From Deltaproteobacteria bacterium (GTDB lineage Bacteria; Desulfobacterota; BSN033; WVXP01), in contig JAFDHF010000003.1 in assembly GCA_019308905.1 (NCBI GenBank), positions 92,336 to 156,335 of the forward strand: DNA of 64,000 nucleotides. The letters run 5' to 3'. Both the position numbers and the translations under genes were made by a program. This document shows positions 49,441-58,095 of the stretch, one piece after another. Under the pieces are notes generated by a model. It was not told the origin of the DNA. It saw nothing but the letters and a program-made list of their open reading frames with translations, and did not search any database. Numbering within the stretch: position 1 is the stretch's first letter; each line of letters opens with the position of its first letter.

Positions 49441-50208
49441 ATGCGTATCCTGATCGTAAATCCAAACACGACCTCTGAGATGACCGCGTCCATCGGAGAG
49501 GCTGCAAGGCGCTATGCCCGGCCTGACACGGAAATCGTCGCCCTGAACCCTGATAGGGGACCAGTGAGCATCGAGGGTTACTTCGATGAGGTGGTTGCTG
49601 CCGAAGCGACAGTCGAACTCCTGGCCGAGCACGGCGGGAGATTCGATGCTTACGTCATCGCCTGTTTCGGCGATCCGGGGCTGTTTGCGGCCCGGGAGAT
49701 TCTGGACGCCCCTGTCATAGGGATTGCCGAGGCCGCCATGCTGACCGCTTGTATGCTCGGGTACCGGTTCAGCATTTTGGACGTTCTTGCCCGGTCGCGG
49801 CCGCAACTCGAGGATCTGCTGGATCGATATGGGTTGAGACAGCGTTGTGCCTCTATCAGGACATTGGAGATGACGGTGCTGGAAACACAGGCCAAGTCCG
49901 AAGAGGTTCGCAACCGTCTGGTCGAGGAGGCAAAAAGGGCGGTGGAACAGGATCGGGCCGAGGTGATTCTCTTGGGGTGTGCCGGAATGGCCGGACTCGA
50001 CAGAACTATCGGCAGGGCCCTGGGTGTTCCTGTTCTCGACGGTGTGGTGTGTGCGGTGAAGATGGCCGAGGCCTTGGTCGACTACGGCGTCGCCACCAGC
50101 AAGATCACCGCGTTCAAATATCCCGAGCCAAAGACATTCAGGAATTGTTCGGCCACGATCGTCTCGGTGGGTCAGGGGCTCGGGCCTGCCCGGAAAGAGG
50201 GGGGCTGA
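49441..50208 (+). CDS. Asp/Glu/hydantoin racemase family protein
   Basis: A 255-residue cofactor-independent racemase. The start MRILIVNPNTTSEMTASIGEAARRYARPDTEIVALNPDRGPVSIEGYFDEVVAA is typical of hydantoin racemases. The two catalytic cysteines are Cys75 (VIACFGDPGL) and Cys180 (ILLGCAGMAGL). It would interconvert D- and L-5-monosubstituted hydantoins, letting a stereospecific hydantoinase/carbamoylase pair use the racemic substrate. ATG 49441 follows GGGATAGGG and lies 4 bp after the unknown gene. An 8-bp inverted repeat (50213-50220 with 50246-50253) follows its stop. Confidence 0.88.
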   Translation: MRILIVNPNTTSEMTASIGEAARRYARPDTEIVALNPDRGPVSIEGYFDEVVAAEATVELLAEHGGRFDAYVIACFGDPGLFAAREILDAPVIGIAEAAMLTACMLGYRFSILDVLARSRPQLEDLLDRYGLRQRCASIRTLEMTVLETQAKSEEVRNRLVEEAKRAVEQDRAEVILLGCAGMAGLDRTIGRALGVPVLDGVVCAVKMAEALVDYGVATSKITAFKYPEPKTFRNCSATIVSVGQGLGPARKEGG

Positions 50209-50212
50209 GTTT

Positions 50213-50253
50213 CAGCCGGCAGACAGGAGCCTGGCAGGGAGAGTGGCCGGCTG
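50213..50253 (+). promoter_or_regulatory. 8-bp inverted repeat downstream of the racemase gene
   Basis: CAGCCGGC (50213-50220) pairs with GCCGGCTG (50246-50253), loop 25 nt. No T-run follows, so it may be an mRNA-stabilising or attenuating stem rather than a terminator. It begins 5 bp after the racemase stop codon. Confidence 0.45.
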
Positions 50254-50319
50254 TAACGAGCAGCAGACTGGGAACAAAGGGGCAAAGGCGATCAATTCAA
50301 CATTACTGGGAGGTGAAAG

Positions 50320-51546
50320 ATGGACCTGAGTTCAGAGAAGATCAAGGAACTTGATACGAAGTACGTGGCACAGATCTTTCCCCACCCCAAGCCCGTGGTG
50401 GCGCTGGAAGGCAAGGGGTGCATTCTCAAGACCGCCGACGGCAGGGAGTATCTCGATCTGATGAGTGGAGTGGCTGTGGCCTCCACCGGGCATTCACATC
50501 CGAAGGTGGTTGAAGCCATCTGCGATCAGGCACGGCAAGTCATCCATGCCAACTGCTTCGGCAATTACGCCTACGGTGTTCAAGCCGAGCTCTGTCAGAT
50601 GATCGTGGAGCGTGCCCCCAAGGGCGGCCGACTCGAGACGGTCTTTTTGTGCAACAGCGGCGCGGAGGCTATCGAGGGGGCCATCAAGCTCGCTGTCAAG
50701 GCCACGGGCCGCAAGAGATTGATCTATTTCAATCGTGCCTTTCACGGGCGGACCTACATGACACTGTCGGTGAGCTCAAAGCGACTGTATAAGGATCCTT
50801 TTGAGCCGCTGTACCCCTGGACGATTGAAGTGCCCTTCAACGACATCGAGACCACACGGGGGGTCATGAACGACGACGTAGCCGCGATCCTTGTCGAACC
50901 GATCCAGGGCGAGGGTGGCATCCGCCCGTGTAGGGATGACTTCCTGCCCGCTTTGCGCGACCTGGCACATGAGTTCGGGGCACTGTTGATTGTGGACGAG
51001 GTACAGACGGGGTTCGGGCGGACCGGCCAATGGTTTGCCTCCGAACATTACGGAGTGGCCGGTGACGTCATGACCGTGGCCAAGGGGATAGCCTCGGGCA
51101 TGCCCCTGGGAGGGTTCATTTCTTCCCGTGAGTTGATGGACACCTTCAGGGACCCGCCCATGGCCCACTGTTCCACCTTTGGAGGCAATCCGGTCTGCTG
51201 TGCTGCCGCCGTTGCGACCATCAAGGTCATAGAGGAAGAGAATCTGTTGGAGAACGCCAGGGAACGGGGGGGCGAGCTTGTCCGCGGGATGGAGGAGTTG
51301 CGGCGGAAATACCCGGATCTGATCAAGGAGATCCGGGGCCGTGGACTGCTGACGGCCATGGAGCTCATCAGGGATGATGATACCGGGGCATTTGTGACCA
51401 AGGTCAAGGAACTGGGGGCCACGGTGGGCTGGACGATGAATGCCGGTGCCACAATACGCGTGGCACCTCCCCTGGTTATTACCAAGGAACAGGTTGCCCA
51501 GGCGCTCGACATCTTCGATCGGGCCTTCGCTAATCTGAAGAGATAG
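50320..51546 (+). CDS. Class III aminotransferase (GABA/beta-alanine/ornithine type)
   Basis: A 408-residue PLP enzyme of fold type I. The PLP lysine is Lys255 in MTVAKGIASGMPLGGF, the PLP-contacting Asp is D226 in LLIVDEVQTGFGRTG, and LCNSGAEAIEGAIKLA with FNRAFHGRTYMTLSVS are the family's phosphate and ring-stacking segments. Members transfer an omega- or beta-amino group to pyruvate or 2-oxoglutarate. In this operon a product of hydantoinase plus carbamoylase (beta-alanine or another amino acid) is the expected amino donor (inference). ATG 50320 follows GGGAGGTGAAAG. Confidence 0.9.
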   Translation: MDLSSEKIKELDTKYVAQIFPHPKPVVALEGKGCILKTADGREYLDLMSGVAVASTGHSHPKVVEAICDQARQVIHANCFGNYAYGVQAELCQMIVERAPKGGRLETVFLCNSGAEAIEGAIKLAVKATGRKRLIYFNRAFHGRTYMTLSVSSKRLYKDPFEPLYPWTIEVPFNDIETTRGVMNDDVAAILVEPIQGEGGIRPCRDDFLPALRDLAHEFGALLIVDEVQTGFGRTGQWFASEHYGVAGDVMTVAKGIASGMPLGGFISSRELMDTFRDPPMAHCSTFGGNPVCCAAAVATIKVIEEENLLENARERGGELVRGMEELRRKYPDLIKEIRGRGLLTAMELIRDDDTGAFVTKVKELGATVGWTMNAGATIRVAPPLVITKEQVAQALDIFDRAFANLKR

Positions 51547-51687
51547 GCCGGGCACCATCACGACTTCCCCAGGCTCGGAGGACAGGTCCGATCTGGCTGG
51601 TCCGCGCGGGTGGCGGACCACGTCATTGGAAGCCTGTTTTTCGGCGCTGCAGGTGAGGGCTGATCAGATTGAAAGGGGAGTTGAATC

Positions 51688-53085
51688 ATGGCAAGGGTGA
51701 TCATTTCAGGAGGACGAGTTGTTTGCGGGACAGGGACGTTCAAGGCGGACCTTCTTGTTGAGAATGAGAAGATAGCGGCTATCGGCAAGGCCAAAGGTTT
51801 CGGCCGGGCGGACAGGACGATCGATGCGACCGGTATGATCGTCTTGCCCGGGCTCATCGACGTGCATGTTCATTTTCTGGAGCCCTTCATGGGAACGGTG
51901 AGCCTCCAGGATTTCTTCACCGGCACACGAGCCGCGGCCTTTGGGGGAGTGACCACGGTTATCGATTTTGCCCATCAGGAAAAGGGCAAGTCCCTCGCAG
52001 AGGCGATAGAGCGAAGAAGAGAACAGGCAGACGGACATGTGGTAATCGACTACGGGCTCCACGTTGGGGTGACAGACCCGACCCGGGCGACCCTTTCGGA
52101 GGTGGAGAATGTCATCAAGTCCGGTGTTCCCTCCTTCAAGGTCTATACAATCTATCGAGACGAGGGATTGATGCTGGACGATGGTGCTCTCCTCGCTCTC
52201 TTGCAGGAAACCCGGCGCCATGGGGGGCTGGTGATAGTGCATGCGGAGAACGCCTTTGTCACAGAATATCGCCAGCGGGTCTATCTTGACCACGGGAAGA
52301 CCAGCGCTCCCTATCATGCCCTGAGTAGGCCCAATGTCGTCGAGGAGGAGGCGATCCAACGGGTGGCGCTCCTTGCCAGATTTGCAGAAGCGCCGTTCTA
52401 TATCGTTCATCTCTCGACCCGTGAAGGCGTGGGGATCATCGGGAGAAACAAGGCAGAGGGGTTTCCAGCCTTCGCGGAAACCTGCACCCACTACCTTTGC
52501 CTGACAGACGAAGTATACGACCGGGCCGATGGGATTCACTATATCATCAGTCCCCCGCTCCGGAAGAAGCAGGACATGACGGCCCTGTGGGAGGGACTGG
52601 CAGACGGCTCTCTCTCGGTGGTGAGTTCCGACGACATTTCGTTCAGCAATGAAGCAAAGCTCATGGGAAAGGACTCCTTTGACCGGGTGCCCAATGGCAT
52701 GCCGGGTGTGGAACTGAGGCTGCCTGTGCTTTTTTCCGAGGGCTTTCGGAAAGGGCGGATCACCCTGGAGCGACTGGTCGAGATTACAAGCACCAATCCG
52801 TCGCGTCTTTTCGGGCTCTTCCCCCAAAAGGGGGTCATACAGGTCGGAAGCGACGCCGATCTGGTGATCCTGGATCCGACAAAGGAGGTCGTTTTGGGGA
52901 AAGATACCCTCCATATGGTGGCGGACTTCTGCTGTCTGGAGGGTATGAAAGTGAGGGGCTACCCGGTAGTGACCATGTCCAGGGGGAAGGTCATCGTTGA
53001 GGATGGCCGGTTCCTTGGCAAAGAGGGGGACGGGAGATTTCTCGAGAGGAAGATCGATTTGAAGGGCCTGAGGAATCTGCGATGA
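51688..53085 (+). CDS. Dihydropyrimidinase/D-hydantoinase-family cyclic amidohydrolase
   Basis: A 465-residue binuclear amidohydrolase that opens hydantoin or dihydropyrimidine rings. Metal ligands are visible: H60 and H62 (LIDVHVHF), the carbamylated Lys151 (SFKVYTIY), H185 (IVHAENAF), H241 (IVHLSTREG) and the catalytic Asp315 (VVSSDDISFS; family usually SDHC/TDHC, so the His after Asp is replaced). The C-terminal GVIQVGSDADLVILDPTKEV is the usual beta-sandwich return. Dihydropyrimidinase, hydantoinase and allantoinase cannot be separated by eye. ATG 51688 follows GAAAGGGGAG. It overlaps the next gene by 4 bp. Confidence 0.9.
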   Translation: MARVIISGGRVVCGTGTFKADLLVENEKIAAIGKAKGFGRADRTIDATGMIVLPGLIDVHVHFLEPFMGTVSLQDFFTGTRAAAFGGVTTVIDFAHQEKGKSLAEAIERRREQADGHVVIDYGLHVGVTDPTRATLSEVENVIKSGVPSFKVYTIYRDEGLMLDDGALLALLQETRRHGGLVIVHAENAFVTEYRQRVYLDHGKTSAPYHALSRPNVVEEEAIQRVALLARFAEAPFYIVHLSTREGVGIIGRNKAEGFPAFAETCTHYLCLTDEVYDRADGIHYIISPPLRKKQDMTALWEGLADGSLSVVSSDDISFSNEAKLMGKDSFDRVPNGMPGVELRLPVLFSEGFRKGRITLERLVEITSTNPSRLFGLFPQKGVIQVGSDADLVILDPTKEVVLGKDTLHMVADFCCLEGMKVRGYPVVTMSRGKVIVEDGRFLGKEGDGRFLERKIDLKGLRNLR

Positions 53086-54314
53086 AACCCGGCAAACCGG
53101 GAATCAACTTGGAAAGACTGAAACGGAACCTTACGGAACTCTCGCGTTTCGGCCGACAGGAAGAGGGCGGTATCACGAGGCAGTCTTTTGGTGAGGCGGA
53201 TCGCCAGGCCAGGGCATGGCTGGTCGATCTTATCCGTGACTCAGGGCTTCGGCCGGGAATCGACGAGGCGGGAAATGTCTTCGGCAGACTGGGGCCCGAT
53301 GGGCCGGCGGTCCTGGCCGGGTCTCACATAGACACCGTGCCGCAGGGGGGAAGATTCGATGGCGCCCTGGGCGTACTTGCCGCTCTGGAGTGCATGCAGA
53401 CTATCCGCGAGAAGAACCTTCCCATCCGTCGTCCTCTGGAGGTGGTGGCCTTCTCCGACGAGGAAGGAGCGTATTGCAGTTTCTTGGGAAGCCGGGCCCT
53501 CACAGGACGACTGAGCCCGGACGAGCTGAGTCGAGCCGAGAATGGAGAGGGCCACTGTCTGGTGGATGCCATGAGAAAGTGCGGTCTCGACGTCACAAGG
53601 GTCGGCCTGGCTCGGAGAGAGCCGGGCGAGATCCTCGCCTACCTGGAACTTCATATCGAGCAGGGGCCGCAACTCGAGTCCTGTCAGGTGCCGCTGGGAA
53701 TTGTCCGGTCCATCGTCGGAATCGCGTCGTACTGGGTCACTTTTACCGGAGAGGCTGACCATGCCGGAACCACACCTCTTTCGATGAGGAAGGATGCTTT
53801 CTTGGGAGCGGCTGAGTTCTCCCTGGCCGTGCATGAGCGCATCCGTTCCGGCTCGAGAGGTGTCGTCACCGTGGGCAACGTTCTGCTCTCTCCCGGTGCC
53901 TTCAATATCGTGCCTCGCGTGGCACGGTTGGCTCTGGAATTCAGGGAGTCTTCCCAGGAACGGCTGAAAGAGATGGAGGAGGAGATTCTGGAAATCGGAG
54001 GCCGCATCGCCCGGGAGAGAAACCTGGGGTTCACGGCAGAAAGGGTCTCCTGGGACCCGCCGGTCCGGCTAAGCCGGCGCGTCCAGCGCATCCTGAGAGA
54101 CGAGGCCGACGCCCTTGGGTACCCTTACCGGCTCATGGACAGCGGTGCCGGTCACGACGCACAGGTTCTCTCCCTGAAGACAGACGCAGGAATGATCTTT
54201 GTCCCGAGTCTTGGAGGGAAGAGTCACTGCCCCGAAGAGGACTCCAGGTGGGAAGATATCGAGAAGGGAGCCCAACTGCTCCTTTCGGCTCTGCTTCACC
54301 TGGCCAACGAATAA
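53082..54314 (+). CDS. M20-family N-carbamoyl-amino-acid amidohydrolase/beta-ureidopropionase-like
   Basis: A 410-residue zinc hydrolase of the Zn-dependent amidase (hydantoinase/carbamoylase) family. Metal ligands are H82 (AGSHIDTV), D93 (GGRFDGALGVL), E128 (FSDEEGAYC) and H191 (LELHIEQGP), with a further C-terminal His in GKSHCPEED. It hydrolyses N-carbamoyl amino acids (or N-carbamoyl-beta-alanine) to the amino acid, CO2 and NH3, completing the step after the hydantoinase. ATG 53082 overlaps the hydantoinase stop (ATGA), so the two are translationally coupled. Confidence 0.92.
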   Translation: MKPGKPGINLERLKRNLTELSRFGRQEEGGITRQSFGEADRQARAWLVDLIRDSGLRPGIDEAGNVFGRLGPDGPAVLAGSHIDTVPQGGRFDGALGVLAALECMQTIREKNLPIRRPLEVVAFSDEEGAYCSFLGSRALTGRLSPDELSRAENGEGHCLVDAMRKCGLDVTRVGLARREPGEILAYLELHIEQGPQLESCQVPLGIVRSIVGIASYWVTFTGEADHAGTTPLSMRKDAFLGAAEFSLAVHERIRSGSRGVVTVGNVLLSPGAFNIVPRVARLALEFRESSQERLKEMEEEILEIGGRIARERNLGFTAERVSWDPPVRLSRRVQRILRDEADALGYPYRLMDSGAGHDAQVLSLKTDAGMIFVPSLGGKSHCPEEDSRWEDIEKGAQLLLSALLHLANE

Positions 54315-54344
54315 TAGCAAGCAAGGCGGTTTACAGGGGAATCG

Positions 54345-55346
54345 ATGAGTGATTCGGTCAGGCCGGGAGAAGATTCGCTCCTCAACGTGGAGAATCTGAG
54401 GACCTACTTTTTCACCTCCCAAGGCACGGCCAGGGCGGTGGACGGGGTCAGCTTCCATGTCGGAGACGGGGAAGCCCTGGGGATCGTCGGTGAATCAGGA
54501 TGTGGTAAGTCCGTCACTGCCCTTTCGATCCTGAGGCTGATTCCTGATCCACCGGGCAGGATCGTAGGAGGCCGGGTCCTGTTCCAGGGAGAGGACCTGC
54601 TCGAGTGCCCGGAGAACCGAATGCAGAAGATCAGGGGGCATCGGCTCTCAATGATCTTTCAAGAACCCATGACCTCCCTCAACCCGGTCTTTACGGTGGG
54701 GTTTCAACTCGCCGAGATGTTCAGGTTCCACCTCGGGCTGGGAAGCAGAGAGGCAAGGGAGAGATCCATCGAGATGCTGCGGCTGGTGAACATTCCCTCA
54801 CCCGAGAAGAGGATCCATGAATACCCCTACGAGCTCAGTGGAGGCATGCGCCAGAGGGTCATGATCGCCATGGCCCTGTGCTGCAATCCCCGGTTGGTTA
54901 TTGCAGACGAGCCCACAACGGCCGTGGATGTGACGATCCAGGCCCAGATTCTGGAGCTCATGATGGAGCTCAGGGAGAAGTTTTCCATGGCCATCATTCT
55001 CATCACCCACGATCTCGGCATCGTGGCGAACACGGTGGAACGGATTCTGGTCATGTATGCGGGTCAGGTCGTGGAAGAGGGGGATGTATATGCGATATTC
55101 GAAAACCCCCTCCATCCGTACACGCGGGGGCTCCTCAAGGCGGTCCCGGTGATCGATAGGGGGGGGAGTTCAGTCGAAAGGCGGCTCTATGAGATCAAGG
55201 GTGTTGTCCCGAGCCTCTACAGACTCCCGGCCGGCTGTAATTTCTATCCGAGGTGCGAAAGACGAGAGGATCGTTGCAAGGAGGAGAAACCCGAGATCAG
55301 GGAGGTCGACCAGGGCCACCGGGTCCGCTGCTTTTACCCCCGGTAG
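54345..55346 (+). CDS. Opp/Dpp-type ABC transporter ATP-binding protein (OppD-like)
   Basis: A 333-residue ATPase with Walker [15 protein letters not shown]-loop [10 protein letters not shown], signature [15 protein letters not shown] and Walker [15 protein letters not shown]. The C-terminal oligopeptide-transporter extension [23 protein letters not shown] has the Cys cluster that holds an iron-sulfur cluster in related proteins. It energises the permeases encoded at 46598-48512. ATG 54345 follows CAGGGGA. Confidence 0.93.
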   Translation: MSDSVRPGEDSLLNVENLRTYFFTSQGTARAVDGVSFHVGDGEALGIVGESGCGKSVTALSILRLIPDPPGRIVGGRVLFQGEDLLECPENRMQKIRGHRLSMIFQEPMTSLNPVFTVGFQLAEMFRFHLGLGSREARERSIEMLRLVNIPSPEKRIHEYPYELSGGMRQRVMIAMALCCNPRLVIADEPTTAVDVTIQAQILELMMELREKFSMAIILITHDLGIVANTVERILVMYAGQVVEEGDVYAIFENPLHPYTRGLLKAVPVIDRGGSSVERRLYEIKGVVPSLYRLPAGCNFYPRCERREDRCKEEKPEIREVDQGHRVRCFYPR

Positions 55347-55368
55347 CCCCGTAGAGAGGAATGGTCCC

Positions 55369-56334
55369 TTGAATACGGCACTCCTGGAAGTCAGAGGGCT
55401 CAAGAAGTATTTCCCCATTCGGTCAGGCCTGCTCTCCAGGGTTTCCGGATACGTATTTGCCGTAGACGGTGTGGATCTCGTCATTCACAGGGGAGAGACC
55501 CTCGGACTGGTCGGGGAGAGCGGATGCGGAAAGTCGACCCTCGGCCGGGCCATCCTCAGGCTTACCGAGCCTACAGCCGGTGAAGTGCTTTTTGAGGGCA
55601 CCAGCGTCCTGGGTCTGGATAAAGAAGCCTTGAAAGGTATGAGACGCAATTTCCAGATCATCTTTCAGGACCCGTTTTCGTCACTGAACCCCAGGATGAC
55701 GGTCGAGGAGATCGTAGGAGACGCGCTGACCATTCACGGTATCCGGGATAAGAATGAGAGAGAAGAGAGGGTGGCGGCGATCCTCAGAAAGGTGGGCCTC
55801 CGGAGAGAACACCTGAAGCGCTATCCCCACGAGTTCAGCGGGGGTCAACGCCAGAGAATCGGTATTGCCAGGGCTCTGGTTCTGGAGCCGAAACTCCTCG
55901 TTTGCGATGAACCCCTTTCTGCATTGGATGTCTCGATCCAGGCCCAGATCATCAATATGCTCATGGACCTCCAACAGAGCATGAATCTTTCCTATCTTTT
56001 CATAGCCCACGACCTGAGCGTGGTGGAACACATCAGCACCCGGGTTGCCGTCATGTATCTGGGAAAGATCGTAGAATTGGCGGAGAAACGCGACCTCTAT
56101 GCTTCGCCCAGACATCCTTACACGCAGGCTCTTCTTTCTGCGGTGCCAGTTGCAAATCCCCGGGTCAAGCCCCGCAGAATCATGCTCCACGGAGATGTCC
56201 CAACCCCCATAGCTCCTCCCCCGGGGTGCCGATTCCATCCGCGGTGCGGAAGCAGGATGGAGGTCTGCGCCCGCGAAGAGCCGAGGTTGCGTGAGATCAG
56301 CCGTGATCATTTTGTAGCCTGCCATCGCGGGTAG
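55369..56334 (+). CDS. Opp/Dpp-type ABC transporter ATP-binding protein (OppF-like)
   Basis: A 321-residue ATPase partner of the preceding protein: [25 protein letters not shown] (OppF-type N-terminus), Walker [17 protein letters not shown]-loop [10 protein letters not shown], signature [15 protein letters not shown], Walker [20 protein letters not shown], and the C-terminal [21 protein letters not shown] 55369 with AGAGAGGA upstream is the likely start; the frame is open further upstream inside the previous gene. Last gene of the operon. Confidence 0.92.
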   Translation: MNTALLEVRGLKKYFPIRSGLLSRVSGYVFAVDGVDLVIHRGETLGLVGESGCGKSTLGRAILRLTEPTAGEVLFEGTSVLGLDKEALKGMRRNFQIIFQDPFSSLNPRMTVEEIVGDALTIHGIRDKNEREERVAAILRKVGLRREHLKRYPHEFSGGQRQRIGIARALVLEPKLLVCDEPLSALDVSIQAQIINMLMDLQQSMNLSYLFIAHDLSVVEHISTRVAVMYLGKIVELAEKRDLYASPRHPYTQALLSAVPVANPRVKPRRIMLHGDVPTPIAPPPGCRFHPRCGSRMEVCAREEPRLREISRDHFVACHRG

Positions 56335-56447
56335 GCTCCCGTGTAAGGGCCTGGATCTTTCCGGGGAAGGACAGGTGCCACGGGCCAACCTCTCTTCTGC
56401 CTCAAACCGAGGAGGATCAAAGGGGTTCAACGGGGAGTGGACCGGCT

Positions 56448-57125
56448 CTATCCACTGGCGATTGCGACGTAGATGAGGCTCTCCCCCTTGGCCGGGGAAC
56501 TCTCCCTGACCTTGATCTTCTCGGCCTGATGGAAGACGGAGTTGAGTCTTCTCCAGTATTCCCTGTCTTCCTTTTCCACCCAAGTGGAGACGACCCCGTT
56601 GGGCGTGAGGACGTCTCTGATCCTCCGGAGGCCCTGCTCCGTGTAGAGCCTCCTGTTCTTTTCAAGGACAAGCCAGCCCGGCCCGTTGTCAACGTCGATG
56701 AGGACGGCGTCGAATCTCTCCTCGGTCTCGTTGAGGAAGTCGAAAAGATCGGAATGAATCAAGACCGTCCGTGGATCTTCGAGAACCTTGCCGTTGAGGT
56801 CTTGAAAGTACTGCTGGTTCCAATGGATGACGGCTTCCTCGATCTCGGTGACAGAGACCCGTGAAACCCGTGGAGAAGAGAGTGCCTCCTGGAGGGTGAA
56901 GCCCATTCCCAGCCCCCCTACGAGGATCTGGTATCCATCTGTCTTGGGCCGGAGGCGCTCAAGAGCAGACCTGGCGAGGACCTTCTCCGAACGGTTATTG
57001 TAAGAGGCCATGAGGAAGGTGCCGTTGTAGATAATCTCGTAGATGCCCCCGTCTCGCCGCTGGAGCTGGATCTCACCCCTCTTCGTGTAACGCCGTTCCA
57101 GGACCTCACGCATCTTAGTACCCAT
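56448..57125 (-). CDS. Spermidine synthase-like methyltransferase-fold protein
   Basis: A 225-residue protein with the polyamine-synthase (PABS) Rossmann core: YQILVGGLGMGFTLQEALSSPRVSRVSVTEIEEAVIHWNQQYFQDLNGKVLEDPRTVLIHSDLFDFLNETEERFDAVLIDVDNGPGWL. The G-x-G-x-G motif is GGLGMG and the acidic ribose-binding residue is in VTEIEEAV. The usual catalytic DSSDP-type motif is replaced by DVDNGPG, so polyamine synthesis is doubtful. ATG 57125 has AAAGGG upstream; ATG 57113 is an alternative. It is divergent from the XRE-cupin regulator, sharing a promoter region with it, and lies near a Pot-type transporter. Confidence 0.75.
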   Translation of the reverse strand: MGTKMREVLERRYTKRGEIQLQRRDGGIYEIIYNGTFLMASYNNRSEKVLARSALERLRPKTDGYQILVGGLGMGFTLQEALSSPRVSRVSVTEIEEAVIHWNQQYFQDLNGKVLEDPRTVLIHSDLFDFLNETEERFDAVLIDVDNGPGWLVLEKNRRLYTEQGLRRIRDVLTPNGVVSTWVEKEDREYWRRLNSVFHQAEKIKVRESSPAKGESLIYVAIASG

Positions 57126-57307
57126 TTTAACCCTTTTCGAGTGAAAGGGCACGGTGCTGGTCGTAGACCTCGGTTCTGGGGAAACCTGTTGGGTGCCCCC
57201 CGGACTTTCCTCACTTTTGGAGCGCGCCGGTCGCCCTAGGCGAGATTGCGGGAGAGTCAAGCACCTCGATAGGTGAACATGAGCGGAAAAGCCCACAAAA
57301 ATTCCTC

Positions 57308-57360
57308 TTGACAGTTGTTCCCGTGTATGCAACTATAGTAGCAAAATGGCAAACTATAGT
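57308..57360 (+). promoter_or_regulatory. Promoter/operator of the XRE-cupin gene with paired ACTATAGT palindromes
   Basis: ACTATAGT, itself a perfect palindrome, occurs at 57332-57339 and 57353-57360, 21 bp apart (two helical turns), within longer direct repeats AACTATAGTAG. TTGACA at 57308-57313 lies 20 bp before TATAGT in the first palindrome, a longer spacing than ideal. The sites sit directly before the regulator's start codon at 57368, suggesting autoregulation. Confidence 0.6.
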
Positions 57361-57367
57361 AGGGATA

Positions 57368-57967
57368 ATGCCTCGACGAGTCGGTAAGCAGACAGAAGAG
57401 TTTGAGATTCTACGGAAGATCAAACAACTCAGGCGAGAGAAGGGAATCTCCTTGCGCGAGATGTCCAGGAGAACGGGCCTGTCTGAATACTACCTGAGTC
57501 AAGTTGAAAGAGGAAGGGCAAACCCCTCGATCGGAGCGATCAAGAGAGTCACCGACGGTCTGGGTGTGCCCCTCATGGCTCTTCTGACCACGGGGGGAAA
57601 AGAAAACCGGAGCTCCGGAGAAGTTGAGGAAGTGAGGGTGGTCAGAGCAGACAAGAGAAAGACCTTGGTCTATCCAGGGTCACTCAGGACAGCTTCACTG
57701 CTGACTCCGGATCTTCAAGGCAGGCTGGAGGTTCTCCTCACAGTGGAGAAACCGGAGCCGGAAGGAAACGATGAGTGGTACTGCCACGAGGGAGAGGAGT
57801 TTGGCCTGATCTTGGAGGGGAGATACGAGGTGACTGTGGAAGACAGGGTCTACTTGTTGGAGGAGGGCGATAGTATCTGTTTTCCCAGTCGTCTTCGTCA
57901 CAAGATGCGAAACCCAGGCAACAGATTGTCCAAGACCCTGTGGGTTATCACTCCACCATCGTTTTGA
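57368..57967 (+). CDS. XRE-family transcriptional regulator with C-terminal cupin domain
   Basis: A 199-residue regulator. Residues about 14-68 form an XRE helix-turn-helix (LRREKGISLREMSRRTGLSEYYLSQVERGRANPSIGAIKRVTDGLGVPLMAL). Residues about 110-195 form a small cupin (YCHEGEEFGLILEGRYEVTVEDRVYLLEEGDSICFPSRLRHKMRNPGN) that commonly senses a small molecule. Such XRE-cupin proteins often control amine or amino-acid catabolism. ATG 57368 is placed right after two ACTATAGT sites. It lies directly upstream of the Pot-type importer and MttB genes and probably regulates them. Confidence 0.9.
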   Translation: MPRRVGKQTEEFEILRKIKQLRREKGISLREMSRRTGLSEYYLSQVERGRANPSIGAIKRVTDGLGVPLMALLTTGGKENRSSGEVEEVRVVRADKRKTLVYPGSLRTASLLTPDLQGRLEVLLTVEKPEPEGNDEWYCHEGEEFGLILEGRYEVTVEDRVYLLEEGDSICFPSRLRHKMRNPGNRLSKTLWVITPPSF

Positions 57968-57985
57968 GGCGCTTGTGAGAGTTTG

Positions 57986-58006
57986 TCCAATGAGGCCGTC
58001 ATTGGA
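57986..58006 (+). promoter_or_regulatory. 8-bp inverted repeat between the regulator and transporter genes
   Basis: TCCAATGA (57986-57993) and TCATTGGA (57999-58006) are exact reverse complements with a 5-bp spacer GGCCG. It could be an operator for the transporter operon or a weak stem ending the regulator transcript; there is no T-run. Confidence 0.5.
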
Positions 58007-58095
58007 AGAGAGGTGGTGATCCCAATGGATGGATGAGGTTTCGGTGTGAGGTGAATGAATTCCGCGTGTGAGTGCTCTGGAAAGGAGGGAGGAAC

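Noticed and set aside
56448..57125. Polyamine biosynthesis coupled to a polyamine importer
   Set aside because: The spermidine-synthase-like protein lacks the usual catalytic aspartate motif, is transcribed in the opposite direction, and the importer's operon contains an MttB homologue that points to methylated amines.
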